This document shows positions 43,788 through 53,642 of a stretch of DNA of 64,000 nucleotides, in pieces. Below the pieces are notes generated by a model that was not told where the DNA came from, did no database searches, and saw only the letters and a list, made by a program, of their open reading frames with translations. The stretch covers positions 124,001 to 188,000 of the forward strand of contig JAFWOE010000048.1 of assembly GCA_017509985.1 (NCBI GenBank). The letters run 5' to 3'. Positions within the stretch are counted from its first letter, which is position 1. The number at the start of each line of letters is the position of its first letter. The position numbers were made by a program, and so were the translations under genes. Source of the DNA: Lachnospiraceae bacterium. Its GTDB lineage: Bacteria > Bacillota > Clostridia > Lachnospirales > Lachnospiraceae.

Positions 43788-45428
43788 TCATAACATTTTC
43801 TGTTTCTGTATTATACGGATCAGTTCCGGATTGTTCCGGGTGTGAACAAACATATTCAGGATGTTTTCCGTCGCTTCTTCGGAACGCACGCCGTTCAGCG
43901 CCCTTCTCATCCGGTTGATCGTCTCAAGCTCGTCCCGGTCAAGAAGCAGGTCTTCCCTCCGTGTTCCGGATTTTACAATATCGATCGCCGGGAAGATCCT
44001 TCTTTCCTGAAGCTTCCGGTCCAGGACAAGTTCCATATTGCCGGTACCCTTGAATTCTTCGTAGACAACGTCGTCCATTTTGCTTCCGGTATCCACAAGG
44101 GCTGTAGCAAGGATCGTCAGGCTGCCCCCTTCACGGATGTTCCTGGCAGCACCGAAGAACCTCTTCGGCATATGAAGCGCGGAAGGATCCAGACCGCCGG
44201 AAAGCGTTCGGCCGCTGGACTGAACGACCTGGTTGTAGGCTCTGGCAAGCCGTGTGATGCTGTCAATGAAAATAATGACATCCCGTTTGCTTTCGACAAG
44301 ACGTTTTGCGCGTTCAATGACCATCTCAGAAACCCTTCTGTGATGATCCGGCAGTTCGTCGAAAGTGGAATAAATCACTTCAACATTGGGGCCGTATACG
44401 GTTTCTTTCATATCGGTAACTTCTTCCGGTCTTTCGTCGATCAGGAGAATGATGATATGCATTTCGGGATTGTTGTGAAGTATGGACATGGCCATCTCTT
44501 TAAGAAGCGTCGTCTTTCCTGCTTTGGGCGGAGAAACGATCATGCCGCGCTGGCCTTTTCCGATCGGGCTTAAGAGATCCACGATCCTCATAGCTACGCT
44601 GCTGCCCTGCCGTTCCAGACGAATGCGTTCGTTCGGAAAGATCGGTGTCAGATCTTCAAAGCAGGCTCTTTTTGTGATCTCGGATACGCTCATCCCGTTC
44701 ACGGAATTCACATAGAGCAGGGCGGAAAACTTCTCGTTCTGCATTTTGATCCGCGTGTTGCCCTTCAGGATATCACCGGTCCGCAGGGAAAAGCGGCGGA
44801 TCTGGGAAGGTGAAACGTAAACGTCGTCATCTCCCGGAAGGAAATTGTCCGAACGGATAAACCCGAACCCTTCCGACATCACTTCGAGGATACCTTCTAC
44901 AGTATTTCCGGAATCCAGCTTGCTCTGCTCTTTTTTCTCCGTTTCTTTTTCGGCAGGACGTGTTTCCGGATCAGCATCCCGGCTAAGCTCCGGAACGTTT
45001 TCCGCAGCGTTTTCCGTTTCTTTTTCCGGGGACGCTTCATCCTTTTTTTCCGTATTTGCAACGGTCTCCTTTTTACGGGAAGGTTTCTTTTTCACAGGAG
45101 CAGAGGCATCCGCTGCTTTTGTATCATTTTTTCTGCGCGAAACGACAGGAGCTTTCTCTGCAGATTCGGGAGAAGCATTATCTGCGGCAGCAGTTTTTTT
45201 TGCTTTCGGGGCCTTCCGGGCAGGAGCTGCTTTCTTTTTTTCGTCAGGCTGAGTCTGAGATGCTTCCGCACTTTTCTTCTCTTCTTCCGCTTTCAGCTTC
45301 TCGTCTTCTGCCAGCATTCGGTCGATAAGATCCGATTTTTTTAAAGCGGAACAGCCCTTTAAACCACGGAATTTGGCAAGTTCCTTTAATTCCGATAAAG
45401 GAAGTGTTTCATATTTTGCGCGTGTCAT
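43788..45428 (-). CDS. rho: Transcription termination factor Rho with long N-terminal insertion
   Basis: A 546-residue hexameric RNA helicase. A Rho_N SAP-like segment ([17 protein letters not shown], residues 9-25) is followed by a low-complexity Lys/Glu/Ala-rich insert of more than 100 residues (about 45-170). The cold-shock RNA-binding domain then starts ([17 protein letters not shown]). The ATPase has Walker [10 protein letters not shown] with K305, and [16 protein letters not shown] and [12 protein letters not shown] for the Q and R loops. Charged insertions of this kind occur in several Gram-positive Rho proteins. Its promoter is fused to the cobQ terminator. Confidence 0.95.
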   Translation of the reverse strand: MTRAKYETLPLSELKELAKFRGLKGCSALKKSDLIDRMLAEDEKLKAEEEKKSAEASQTQPDEKKKAAPARKAPKAKKTAAADNASPESAEKAPVVSRRKNDTKAADASAPVKKKPSRKKETVANTEKKDEASPEKETENAAENVPELSRDADPETRPAEKETEKKEQSKLDSGNTVEGILEVMSEGFGFIRSDNFLPGDDDVYVSPSQIRRFSLRTGDILKGNTRIKMQNEKFSALLYVNSVNGMSVSEITKRACFEDLTPIFPNERIRLERQGSSVAMRIVDLLSPIGKGQRGMIVSPPKAGKTTLLKEMAMSILHNNPEMHIIILLIDERPEEVTDMKETVYGPNVEVIYSTFDELPDHHRRVSEMVIERAKRLVESKRDVIIFIDSITRLARAYNQVVQSSGRTLSGGLDPSALHMPKRFFGAARNIREGGSLTILATALVDTGSKMDDVVYEEFKGTGNMELVLDRKLQERRIFPAIDIVKSGTRREDLLLDRDELETINRMRRALNGVRSEEATENILNMFVHTRNNPELIRIIQKQKML

Positions 45429-45560
45429 ACGAATATGCTACCTTTCTAAAAAAATCAAGGAGTAATAATGTGCGATCTGCATCATTGATGAAATTAAGCG
45501 AAAGTGAATTGAATACTCACTTAATCTGAGAATCGTACGCTCATACGAATTTCTTAAGAT

Positions 45561-45589
45561 AATATAGAGTATTTAAAAAGATCTGTCAA
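45561..45589 (-). promoter_or_regulatory. Promoter of rho, -35 inside the cobQ terminator stem
   Basis: On the minus strand TTGACA (45584-45589) lies within the distal arm of the upstream terminator; after 17 bp comes TATATT (45561-45566). Transcription would begin near 45554, giving an untranslated leader of about 125 nt before rho. The leader holds a modest hairpin (AAGTGA with TCACTT). Confidence 0.75.
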
Positions 45590-45623
45590 CCGGAAAATAA
45601 ATAACACCTTGCGGTTGACAGAT
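45575..45623 (-). terminator. Intrinsic terminator of the cbi/cob operon
   Basis: A perfect 12-bp stem, ATCTGTCAACCG (45581-45592) and CGGTTGACAGAT (45612-45623), loop 19 nt, with TTTTT on the minus strand at 45575-45579. It follows cobQ by about 35 bp. Confidence 0.85.
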
Positions 45624-45659
45624 TGTCAGGCAACTATATCTTGTTATTATCGAAGCAAA

Positions 45660-47117
45660 TCATAAACCGATAATGCGGTACACCAGGTCCATATCCAGGC
45701 CGCTGCGCACAGCGTCGGCAAGTTTGTTATACTGCTGGTCTTTGTAATTCACGATATCGAAGGATCTCAGTTTGGAAAAATCCGCGCCTTTTTTCTCGCA
45801 AAGCACCCTTAATACAGTTTCAGCAATGCCGGGGGCATCAAAGATGCCATGGATATAGCTGCCGAACACAGTGCCGTTTCCCGTAACCGCAGGCATTTTG
45901 TTCTCACTGCGTCCCATGTGGATCTCGTATCCTTCGTATGCCTGTCCGTTCAGCGGTGAAAGAAGTCCCTCTACGTCTTTAAAGATACCCCTGGTCTGTG
46001 TCTGTATCTTCTCTCCTTCAAACACCGTATCCATCGGCAGGCAGCCGAACCCGCGGATCGAGCTTTCTTTTCCTGCTTCTACGCCGGACGGATCGCTCAC
46101 GGAATTTCCGAGCATCTGGTAGCCTCCGCAGATACCGAACAGAAGTGCTCCCCCGGAAACCGCTTTCATAACGGCAGCTTCCAGTCCACTCTCGCGCATC
46201 CATTTCAGATCGGAAATCGTACTCTTCGTTCCGGGTATAATGATCATATCCGGATCGTGCAGATCCGATGGTTTCTCGACATAGCGGAGTGAAACGTTTT
46301 CAAATCTTCCGAAAACGGAAAGGTCCGTAAAGTTGGAGATCCTCGGCAGCCGGATCACGGCGATATCGATCAGCTTCCGGATATCCGAACCGGAAAAGCG
46401 CTCTGTTAGACTGTCTTCATCATCGATATCGACATGTAAGTAGGGCACAACGCCGGCTACCGGCACCCCGCAAAGATCTTCCAGCATCTTAATGCCGGGC
46501 TCAAGGATCGCGCGGTCACCGCGGAACTTATTTACGACCGTTCCTTTAACTCTCTTTTTTTCATCTTCTTCCAGAAGGGCAATGGTTCCGTACAGCTGTG
46601 CGAAAACGCCTCCCCGGTCGATATCACCGACGAGAAGGACCGGTGCATCGGCCAGTTTTGCCATTCCCATATTCACGATATCGTCCTGCTTAAGGTTGAT
46701 CTCGGCAGGACTTCCCGCACCTTCCAGCACGATCACATCGTATTCGGAAGCCAGGGAATTATAGGCTTCCATAATATCCGGAACAAATTCCAGTTTATGT
46801 TTATAGTACTCTGTGGCGCTCATATTCCCGCGTACGACACCATTCACAATGACCTGGCTGCCGACATCCGTCGTGGGCTTCAGCAGGATCGGGTTCATCC
46901 GTACATCCGGGAGGATACCGGCGGCTTCCGCCTGGACGACCTGTGCCCGTCCCATTTCCTTTCCTTCTTTTGTAATAAAGGAATTCAATGCCATATTCTG
47001 ACTTTTGAATGGAGCGGCTCTGAATCCGTCCTGCTTAAGGATCCTGCAGAGGCCGGCACAAAGCAGACTCTTTCCGGCATTGGACATGGTTCCCTGTATC
47101 ATGATGTTTTTAGCCAT
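45660..47117 (-). CDS. cobQ: Cobyric acid synthase CobQ (CbiP)
   Basis: A 485-residue glutamine-dependent amidotransferase that amidates positions b, d, e and g of adenosyl-cobyrinate a,c-diamide. The N-terminal synthetase domain opens with [17 protein letters not shown] (P-loop-like). [12 protein letters not shown] and [13 protein letters not shown] are CobQ/DTBS signatures. The class I glutaminase domain has its nucleophile in [11 protein letters not shown] and a C-terminal His in GSYIHGIFD. It overlaps cobD by 8 bp and ends the operon. Confidence 0.95.
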   Translation of the reverse strand: MAKNIMIQGTMSNAGKSLLCAGLCRILKQDGFRAAPFKSQNMALNSFITKEGKEMGRAQVVQAEAAGILPDVRMNPILLKPTTDVGSQVIVNGVVRGNMSATEYYKHKLEFVPDIMEAYNSLASEYDVIVLEGAGSPAEINLKQDDIVNMGMAKLADAPVLLVGDIDRGGVFAQLYGTIALLEEDEKKRVKGTVVNKFRGDRAILEPGIKMLEDLCGVPVAGVVPYLHVDIDDEDSLTERFSGSDIRKLIDIAVIRLPRISNFTDLSVFGRFENVSLRYVEKPSDLHDPDMIIIPGTKSTISDLKWMRESGLEAAVMKAVSGGALLFGICGGYQMLGNSVSDPSGVEAGKESSIRGFGCLPMDTVFEGEKIQTQTRGIFKDVEGLLSPLNGQAYEGYEIHMGRSENKMPAVTGNGTVFGSYIHGIFDAPGIAETVLRVLCEKKGADFSKLRSFDIVNYKDQQYNKLADAVRSGLDMDLVYRIIGL

Positions 47118-48156
47118 TCAGCACCTCTTTTATGTTGCGGATCAAAACCTCGTTTTCTTCATGCGGACGTACCGCGATACGATACCATCCTTTTTCCAGG
47201 CCCTCATAATTGGAGCAGTCGCGGATCGCGATCCCCCGTTTTCTCAGCGCACCAGCGAGTTCTTTTTCCGAATAAAACAGCAGATAATTCGCATCGGAAG
47301 GACAGACGGTCAATCCCAGTATCTCCAGCTGTTCCGCCAGCCAGGGTCTTTCTCTTTTTATAAAAGAAACCGCTTTATCCAGGAATGCTTTTTCATTCAT
47401 TGCCGCACATCCTGCGGCCTGTGCCGGGACGGAAACATTCCAGGGCTGGACAGCCTGCGACATTTTTTTAAGCAGCTCTGCATCAGATGACAAAGCGTAC
47501 CCGAGCCGAAGCCCTGCTATTCCGAAATTCTTGGTGAATGCTTTTAAGATGAACAATCCCGGATATTCCGAAAGGTATGCCTTCAGACTGGTTCCGGAGG
47601 CCAGGTCGAGAAAAGTCTCATCGATAAAAAGCCGTATTCCTTTTTTCCTGCATTGCTCGAGCAGCTTATTTAAAACTTTTTCGTCGGCGAGGCGTCCGGT
47701 CGGATTGTTCGGGTTGCATACAAAGACCGTATCCGGCTGCTTTTGAAGGATATGATCAATTATTCCCGTATCAAGATCAAAGAAAGAATCCGGATCCAGA
47801 TAATAGGATTCTTTTATGCATCCGGTTCTGGAAAGTCCGAGCGAATACTCCGAAAACGTCGGTGCAGGCAGCAGCGCCTTATCCGGGGCTGCCGCCTCAC
47901 AAAAGCTGTAAATAAGTTCTGCAGCACCGTTTCCGCAGAGGATATATTCCTCCGGGACTTCTTCATACTTTGAAATTGCCTTTACCAGTTCCCTGCAGAA
48001 GGGATCCGGATAATGATGCATATCGGAAACAGAATTCATTACAGCGCAAACAACACTCCCGGGAATCCCAAGAGGGTTGATATTGGAAGAAAAATCCAAT
48101 TCGATCTTTTCGGAATAAACATCTCCGCCGTGCGGATTCAACGATTTGTAAAGCAT
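47110..48156 (-). CDS. cobD: Threonine-phosphate decarboxylase CobD
   Basis: A 348-residue fold-type I PLP enzyme that produces (R)-1-aminopropan-2-ol phosphate, the linker of the nucleotide loop. The N-terminus [24 protein letters not shown] distinguishes it from histidinol-phosphate aminotransferases. NPNNPTGRL and the PLP lysine in [14 protein letters not shown] are visible. The partner CbiB is encoded just upstream. Confidence 0.92.
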   Translation of the reverse strand: MLYKSLNPHGGDVYSEKIELDFSSNINPLGIPGSVVCAVMNSVSDMHHYPDPFCRELVKAISKYEEVPEEYILCGNGAAELIYSFCEAAAPDKALLPAPTFSEYSLGLSRTGCIKESYYLDPDSFFDLDTGIIDHILQKQPDTVFVCNPNNPTGRLADEKVLNKLLEQCRKKGIRLFIDETFLDLASGTSLKAYLSEYPGLFILKAFTKNFGIAGLRLGYALSSDAELLKKMSQAVQPWNVSVPAQAAGCAAMNEKAFLDKAVSFIKRERPWLAEQLEILGLTVCPSDANYLLFYSEKELAGALRKRGIAIRDCSNYEGLEKGWYRIAVRPHEENEVLIRNIKEVLNG

Positions 48157-48187
48157 ACGGTTTCAGCAGTCAATTACTCTGTCCTGT

Positions 48188-49159
48188 TCAGAGAGGCAAA
48201 ATCATCAGCAGTCCTATTCTGAGAATAATACAGAGCAGGAAAGAAAACAACGCGGTAATAAAATGCAGGTCACAGGCTCGTATGATATCACGGTGTTCGA
48301 TCGGACGGATCGGATCCCCGATAAACTGTTTTTTATGAAGTGTGCCGTGATACCAGGCATCTCCGGAAAGCTGTACTCCCAACAGGCCGGCACATACCGA
48401 CTCGGTCTGGGCGGAATTCGGGCTGTCGTGGTTAAAACGGTCTCTTTTAAAGATCTTCCAGCCGTTCCGGACACGCATCCGCAGCAGTGCCCCCGCCGCG
48501 AGCATCAGTATCGCACAGACCCTTGAGGGTATAAAATTAAAAACATCATCCATCTTCGCCGGGACCAGACCGATGTTTTTATACGGAGGTTCCGTATAAC
48601 CGAGCATGGAATCCATCGTATTGACGGATTTGTAAAGAAAACCGGCAGCAGCACCGCCGAAAAGCATATAGAATAACGGAGCCGTGGAGCCGTCGGCACT
48701 GTTTTCGGCAACGGTTTCGACGGTCGCTTTTGTGATCCCGGTATCATCCAGACGATCGGTATCCCTGCCGACGATCATGGAAACCGCTTTTCGGGATTTC
48801 TCCAGATCTCCCGTCTTCAGTGCATCATAGACTTTCATTGCTTCGGTTTTCAGAGAACGAACAGCCAGGATCTGCCAGCACATAACACTCTCCACGGCCA
48901 GCCGCAGCCAGGGGCTGATCCGATGGCAGATCACAAGGATCAGGATGGGGATTCCCGTGGAAACAACTACGGTAAGGATCCACAAAACCAGCCCGGCTGT
49001 TTTTTCCCCTTTCGGCGTTTTCGGGAAAACGCTTCGGAGCTTCTTATCCAGAAAATCAATCAGCTTCCCGATCAGCACAACAGGGTGAACCAGTCTGTGC
49101 GGATCGCCCAGAAAGAGGTCGATAATAAAGCCGAATACGATCGCATAGAGTGAATACAT
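48188..49159 (-). CDS. cbiB: Adenosylcobinamide-phosphate synthase CbiB
   Basis: A 323-residue membrane protein that attaches aminopropanol phosphate to adenosylcobyric acid. FIIDLFLGDPHRLVHPVVLIGK at the N-terminus, VETVAENSADGSTAPLFYMLFGG and NTMDSMLGYTEPPYKNIG are diagnostic. Four to five membrane helices are visible. It lies 5 bp after the cbiJET fusion gene and 31 bp before cobD. Confidence 0.95.
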   Translation of the reverse strand: MYSLYAIVFGFIIDLFLGDPHRLVHPVVLIGKLIDFLDKKLRSVFPKTPKGEKTAGLVLWILTVVVSTGIPILILVICHRISPWLRLAVESVMCWQILAVRSLKTEAMKVYDALKTGDLEKSRKAVSMIVGRDTDRLDDTGITKATVETVAENSADGSTAPLFYMLFGGAAAGFLYKSVNTMDSMLGYTEPPYKNIGLVPAKMDDVFNFIPSRVCAILMLAAGALLRMRVRNGWKIFKRDRFNHDSPNSAQTESVCAGLLGVQLSGDAWYHGTLHKKQFIGDPIRPIEHRDIIRACDLHFITALFSFLLCIILRIGLLMILPL

Positions 49160-49164
49160 CCGGG

Positions 49165-51147
49165 TTACTCTCCTGTCTTCTGCATTGTAAATATCCAGAT
49201 CGGGTTCTGTCCGGTCATCAGATTATAGGATCCGGCTTTTCTGTTTTTGGAAACCGTGAGCGAAACTACTTCGTAATCATCAAAGCCGAATGATTTAATG
49301 CATTCTGTAAGTTCGGCAGCCGATTCCAGCGAGATGGCGGTTGCGCAGATCCGTGCGAGCGGATTCCTGTCCAGTACAGCAGTCAGTATGCTTTTCATAT
49401 TACCGGTGCTCCCGCCGATAAATACATGCGTCGGTGCCGGCAGTTTTTCACAGGCTTCCGGGGCGCTTCCTTCCACAGCAGAGACATTAAAACAGCCGAA
49501 TTTCCGAATATTGTCGCAGAGCAGGCTATACGCTGCTTCCTTCTTTTCTACGGCATATACACTGCCTTCCGAAGCCAGCAGCGCCATTTCAATCGCTACG
49601 GAACCTGTGCCGGCTCCGATATCCCAGCAAACGGAATTGTTTTTCAGCTGCAGCTTGGAAAGACAGACAGCGCGAACTTCGCTTTTCGTCATCGGGACAA
49701 CACCGTATTCCCCCGAGCCTCGCTGGAAAGCTTCGTCGGGCAGCCCGGCAGATACAACGGAACCGAACTCTTTGTTTTCGATCAGTACCGCGCTTAAAGT
49801 TTCAAAATCTTTATTCCGGAATTCTTCTGCTGTTCCGCAGGATATCTTTTCTTCCGGGTAGCTGAGCCTCTCTCCGACGGTTACGGTCACATTTTCCAGT
49901 CCGCCCCTGCAGAGCGAATCGCAGAGATCCTTCACACCGGATGATCCCCCTACCAGTGCAAATACGCCCGGATGCTTCCGAACATCTCTTACAATATCGT
50001 GTTCGCGTCCGTGAAGGCTGACGGTAATCGTATCTTCATAGGATTTTCCGGTTCTGGAACAGAGATAGACAAGGGAACTGATCCCAGGCAGGACACGGAC
50101 ACTGTGTTCCTGCAGCAGCGGGAGCAGTTTCTTTGTCCCGCTGAAAAATCCGGTATCGCCCGACATGACTACGGTAAACCGGGAGAACTCAGGATGAGAC
50201 TCAATGATTCCTGTTATATCGGCCGGTGAAATTGCCGGGAAGCAGACCTGTCCCTGCCTCTTCACTGCTTCCAGCATCCGTGCGGCGCCGATCAGGCATT
50301 CCGCACTGCTGACAGCATCTGATACCTCTTTTGTCATAAGGTCTTTTGATCCGGGACCGATACCGACAACAGCGATATCTGCTTTCCTTTTCAGGGAGAA
50401 GCGTTCGCATAACATGAGAATAACTTCCGAAAGCCCGAAGCCTTCTTTCTGCGGGGGGTAACCGATCACAACCAGTTTCGCTCCGGCCTTCTTGGCAGAA
50501 GAAACCTTTTCCGCAAAACCGCCGGGATTGCCGTCATTCTTTGTAACAAGGTAGGCCGCAGAAGTCATTTTCAACAGAACGGTGTTCAGGTCTTCCGGAA
50601 ACGGCCCCTGCATCGCAATAATATGGGCAGGTTTCATTCCGGCATCCGTACATAACCGGATCGAATTTTCCAGCGGAAGGACCCTGGCATAGACCCGGTC
50701 CTCAAAGCCATGTATCCCGGAATAGACACCGATCTCCTTGCTTCCGGTCGTTAAAAGAATGTTTCCTTCGGTCTGATCAAGAAATGCAACCGCTTCCGCC
50801 GCGTTATCCGCATAAAAAGCGACCTCACTATATTCCCCCTCTTCTCTCAGAAGACGAATGTATTCTGTACCAGATTCGGAGCAAACGGCAGAGATGCTTT
50901 CTGTAATACTTTCCGCATAAGGATGGGTAGCGTCGATAACCATGTCAAATTTTTCCGTATCCAAAAGTGCCCGGATTTCCTCCGGGGGAAGTCTTTTGGA
51001 CGAAACGGTCAGATTATCTGCCGGAGGAAGGATCCCTCCGCCGTATTCCGTTGCCGTACAGGCGGTGACTTTTACCGGCTGGCCGGAAAGAAATTCGACC
51101 AGTCTGCGGCCTTCACTCGTTCCGGCAAAAACACAGATATTATGCAT
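49165..51147 (-). CDS. cbiJET: CbiJ-CbiE-CbiT triple fusion
   Basis: A 660-residue protein joining three corrin enzymes. Residues 1-255 are cobalt-precorrin-6A reductase CbiJ (VFAGTSEGRRLVEFL, IDATHPYAESITE, VTKNDGNPGGFAEKV). Residues about 258-455 are the CbiE methyltransferase (IAVVGIGPGSKDLMT, VMSGDTGFFSGTKKL), and 465-655 the CbiT methyltransferase/decarboxylase with SAM loop WDIGAGTGSVAIEMALL. CbiE-CbiT fusions (CobL) are common; addition of CbiJ at the N-terminus is less so. It overlaps cbiH by 8 bp. No frameshift is needed, so it is a real single frame. Confidence 0.93.
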   Translation of the reverse strand: MHNICVFAGTSEGRRLVEFLSGQPVKVTACTATEYGGGILPPADNLTVSSKRLPPEEIRALLDTEKFDMVIDATHPYAESITESISAVCSESGTEYIRLLREEGEYSEVAFYADNAAEAVAFLDQTEGNILLTTGSKEIGVYSGIHGFEDRVYARVLPLENSIRLCTDAGMKPAHIIAMQGPFPEDLNTVLLKMTSAAYLVTKNDGNPGGFAEKVSSAKKAGAKLVVIGYPPQKEGFGLSEVILMLCERFSLKRKADIAVVGIGPGSKDLMTKEVSDAVSSAECLIGAARMLEAVKRQGQVCFPAISPADITGIIESHPEFSRFTVVMSGDTGFFSGTKKLLPLLQEHSVRVLPGISSLVYLCSRTGKSYEDTITVSLHGREHDIVRDVRKHPGVFALVGGSSGVKDLCDSLCRGGLENVTVTVGERLSYPEEKISCGTAEEFRNKDFETLSAVLIENKEFGSVVSAGLPDEAFQRGSGEYGVVPMTKSEVRAVCLSKLQLKNNSVCWDIGAGTGSVAIEMALLASEGSVYAVEKKEAAYSLLCDNIRKFGCFNVSAVEGSAPEACEKLPAPTHVFIGGSTGNMKSILTAVLDRNPLARICATAISLESAAELTECIKSFGFDDYEVVSLTVSKNRKAGSYNLMTGQNPIWIFTMQKTGE

Positions 51148-51871
51148 ATTTATATCCTCGGGGAGTGATCATTTTACCATCGATGACCCGGGTCATTTCA
51201 TTACCGATAAAAACAGTACAGAACATATCAATATCCGCCTCTTTCAGGCCGGCAAGCGTAGTGACCTCCGCACCCTCCTCCTCGCGGCCGATATTGCGGC
51301 AAAAACCGCAGACACGGTCTTCGGGAAGAATCTCCAGAAGGATGTCACAGGCTTTTTTAAGGTGGTCCGGACGGCCTTTGCTGGCCGGATTGTATAAAAC
51401 TATGGAAAGATCCGCCGCTGCAGCGGCTTTCAGTCTTTTTTCGATCTTATCCCACGGTGTTAAGCGGTCGCTCAGACTGATAACGGCAAAATCATGAGTA
51501 AGGGGGGCCCCCAGGAGCGAAGACCCGCTGCAGGCTGCCGTAAGCCCCGGAATCACTTCGATCTCCGGTTCCTTCTCATCGCCGCGAAGTTCGTAGATCA
51601 GTGCAGCCATACCGTAGATCCCGCTGTCTCCGGAACAGATCATCGCCGTATCTTTTCCGGACAGCGCCTCATCCAGAGCCATCCTGCAGCGATCGGCTTC
51701 TTTTGTCATCGGAGTTGTGAGAAACTCTTTGCCGGAATAACGCTCTTTCACCAGATCTACATAGACATGATAACCGATGATCACATCACAGTTTTTCAGT
51801 GCTTCATCCGCACGTATCGTCATGTTCTCAAAATTGCCGGGTCCGATCCCGATCACATACAGTTTACTCAA
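51140..51871 (-). CDS. cbiH: Cobalt-precorrin-3B C17-methyltransferase CbiH (CobJ)
   Basis: A 243-residue SAM-dependent methyltransferase that methylates C17 and drives ring contraction. LYVIGIGPGNFENMTIRADEAL is the N-terminal motif; MICSGDSGIYGMAALIYEL and VIPGLTAACSGSSLLGAPLTHDFAVISLSD follow in family order. It overlaps cbiJET and cbiG by a few bases on either side, implying coupled translation. Confidence 0.93.
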   Translation of the reverse strand: MSKLYVIGIGPGNFENMTIRADEALKNCDVIIGYHVYVDLVKERYSGKEFLTTPMTKEADRCRMALDEALSGKDTAMICSGDSGIYGMAALIYELRGDEKEPEIEVIPGLTAACSGSSLLGAPLTHDFAVISLSDRLTPWDKIEKRLKAAAAADLSIVLYNPASKGRPDHLKKACDILLEILPEDRVCGFCRNIGREEEGAEVTTLAGLKEADIDMFCTVFIGNEMTRVIDGKMITPRGYKYA

Positions 51872-52886
51872 ATGACACCTCCGGATATTTGACGGCAGCA
51901 GCGACTGTCACGCCGTTGACCGCAGTCTTTTTTATTATCAGTTTATCTGCTTCCATTAAAGCGGAGCGTTCACAGACGTTATCGGCACCGGTAATGCTGC
52001 GCACAAATGAAGATGCCGAGAAATCCCCTTCCAGCGCATTCAATTCATCAGCGGAATAACAATGCAGCTCCCATCCGCTTTCGCTGCAGAATTCAAGAAG
52101 ACCGGGTTCTTCCGCCTTCAGGTCGATCGAATACACTCCGAGGACCGAACGTTTATCCACATTATTGTCCGCGAGTACAGTCTTCACCGCTTCGGCAACG
52201 GCTTCTTTGCTGATTCCCTTCCTGCATCCGATCCCGAGCCGGACCATTGCAGGGATGATACGCATGGTTTTGCCGAAAGGCTTTTCCTTCTTATACCCGA
52301 AATAGATTCCGGTCTCTCCTTCGTGTCCGTATACCAGGCCGGCTGGAAGCCTGAGATCTTCTGACGGAAGATCTGCACAGAATGGGACATCTCCTTCCAG
52401 AATCGCAGCAGAAACCGCCTTTGCGGCGTTCATATCGCTGATCGCGTAACCGTATCGTGCTGCCCAGGCATCAGCCGAAAAGCGATGGTTGATATCGGTC
52501 GCTGTCGTTATGACGGGTTCGGCACCAAGGTGTTCCGCCAGATCCAGAGCAAGACGGTTGGCTCCTCCGATATGACCGGAAAGAAGAGAGATCGAAAAAT
52601 GCGCCAGCTCGTCAATAACGACAACGGCAGGATCCGTCTTTTTGCTCCGGACAAAAGGTGCGATCTTTCGCACGGCGATACCGCAGGATCCGATAAAAAC
52701 AAGTATATCCGAATCATTAAAGACTTTTTCAAAAAATTCAGGATACGGTTTCGTCATCAGGTCAAACCCGCTGCAAAGCAGCCGTTCCACCGTATAGAGC
52801 GTCGTATCGTCCTTTTTGAAAAGCGATGCCGTCCTCTCTGCTGTCCGGCAGCCTTGTCTGCTGAAAGCAAAGATCCGGACCTTCAT
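51864..52886 (-). CDS. cbiG: Cobalt-precorrin-5A hydrolase CbiG
   Basis: A 340-residue enzyme that opens the delta-lactone and releases acetaldehyde, a step unique to the anaerobic route. FIGSCGIAVRKIAPFVRSKKTDPAVVVIDELAHFSISLLSGHIGGANRLA is the N-terminal hallmark region. VRLGIGCRKGISKEAVAEAV begins the C-terminal CbiG domain. Its presence indicates early cobalt insertion. It overlaps cbiF by 4 bp. Confidence 0.94.
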   Translation of the reverse strand: MKVRIFAFSRQGCRTAERTASLFKKDDTTLYTVERLLCSGFDLMTKPYPEFFEKVFNDSDILVFIGSCGIAVRKIAPFVRSKKTDPAVVVIDELAHFSISLLSGHIGGANRLALDLAEHLGAEPVITTATDINHRFSADAWAARYGYAISDMNAAKAVSAAILEGDVPFCADLPSEDLRLPAGLVYGHEGETGIYFGYKKEKPFGKTMRIIPAMVRLGIGCRKGISKEAVAEAVKTVLADNNVDKRSVLGVYSIDLKAEEPGLLEFCSESGWELHCYSADELNALEGDFSASSFVRSITGADNVCERSALMEADKLIIKKTAVNGVTVAAAVKYPEVSFE

Positions 52887-53638
52887 TGGGTCGCCTCTCG
52901 GAATTCCGTTGTGAATCCGGGATCGTACAGAAGGGATCTGAGATAATCATCCCCCATGCATCCCCCGACGATGATCAGTGAAGTCTTATACAGACCGTTT
53001 TCCTTAACGGTTTTATGAAGAGTCCCGACAGTGCAGCGGAAGATCTTCTCTTCCGGCCAGGTCGCCTTATAAACGACCGCTGCCGGTGTATCTTCGCTGT
53101 AACCGCCGGACAGCAGGTCCGCCTGAAGTTTTTCGGTAAGGGAAGTGCTCAGGAACAGGATCATGGTTGCCTGATGCGCGGCCAGAGCCTGGATGGACTG
53201 TGCTTCCGGAACCGGGGTCCGTCCGGCTTCTCTTGTGATGATGACCGTCTGGCTCACGCCGGGCAGCGTATATTCGGCCTTAAGGCTGGATGCGGCTCCG
53301 CAGAAGGAGCTGACTCCCGGGCATACGTCATAATCGATCCCCAGCCGGATCAGTTCGTCAAACTGTTCCCTTACCGCTCCGTAAATACTGGAGTCACCGG
53401 TATGAAGACGCACCGTCGTTTTCTTTTCGGATTCCGCGCGCTTGATTACTTCTATTACTTCTTCCAGTGTCATCGCAGCGCTGTCATAGATCTCACAGGA
53501 CGGTGAAGCATAGGAAAGCAGCTCCGGGTTTACCAGCGATCCGGCATAGATGATCACATCCGCATTCTTCAGCAGGCTGGCGCCGCGGATCGTAATCAGA
53601 TCTGCCGCCCCGCTGCCGGCTCCGACAAAATGTACCAT
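52883..53638 (-). CDS. cbiF: Cobalt-precorrin-4 C11-methyltransferase CbiF (CobM)
   Basis: A 251-residue SAM-dependent methyltransferase acting at C11. VHFVGAGSGAADLITIRGASLL, YAGSLVNPELLSYA and RLHTGDSSIYGAVREQFDEL are family signatures; ITREAGRTPVPEAQSIQALAAH separates it from other cobalamin methyltransferases. It lies 4 bp after cbiD and overlaps cbiG. Confidence 0.95.
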   Translation of the reverse strand: MVHFVGAGSGAADLITIRGASLLKNADVIIYAGSLVNPELLSYASPSCEIYDSAAMTLEEVIEVIKRAESEKKTTVRLHTGDSSIYGAVREQFDELIRLGIDYDVCPGVSSFCGAASSLKAEYTLPGVSQTVIITREAGRTPVPEAQSIQALAAHQATMILFLSTSLTEKLQADLLSGGYSEDTPAAVVYKATWPEEKIFRCTVGTLHKTVKENGLYKTSLIIVGGCMGDDYLRSLLYDPGFTTEFREATQ

Positions 53639-53642
53639 AAGT

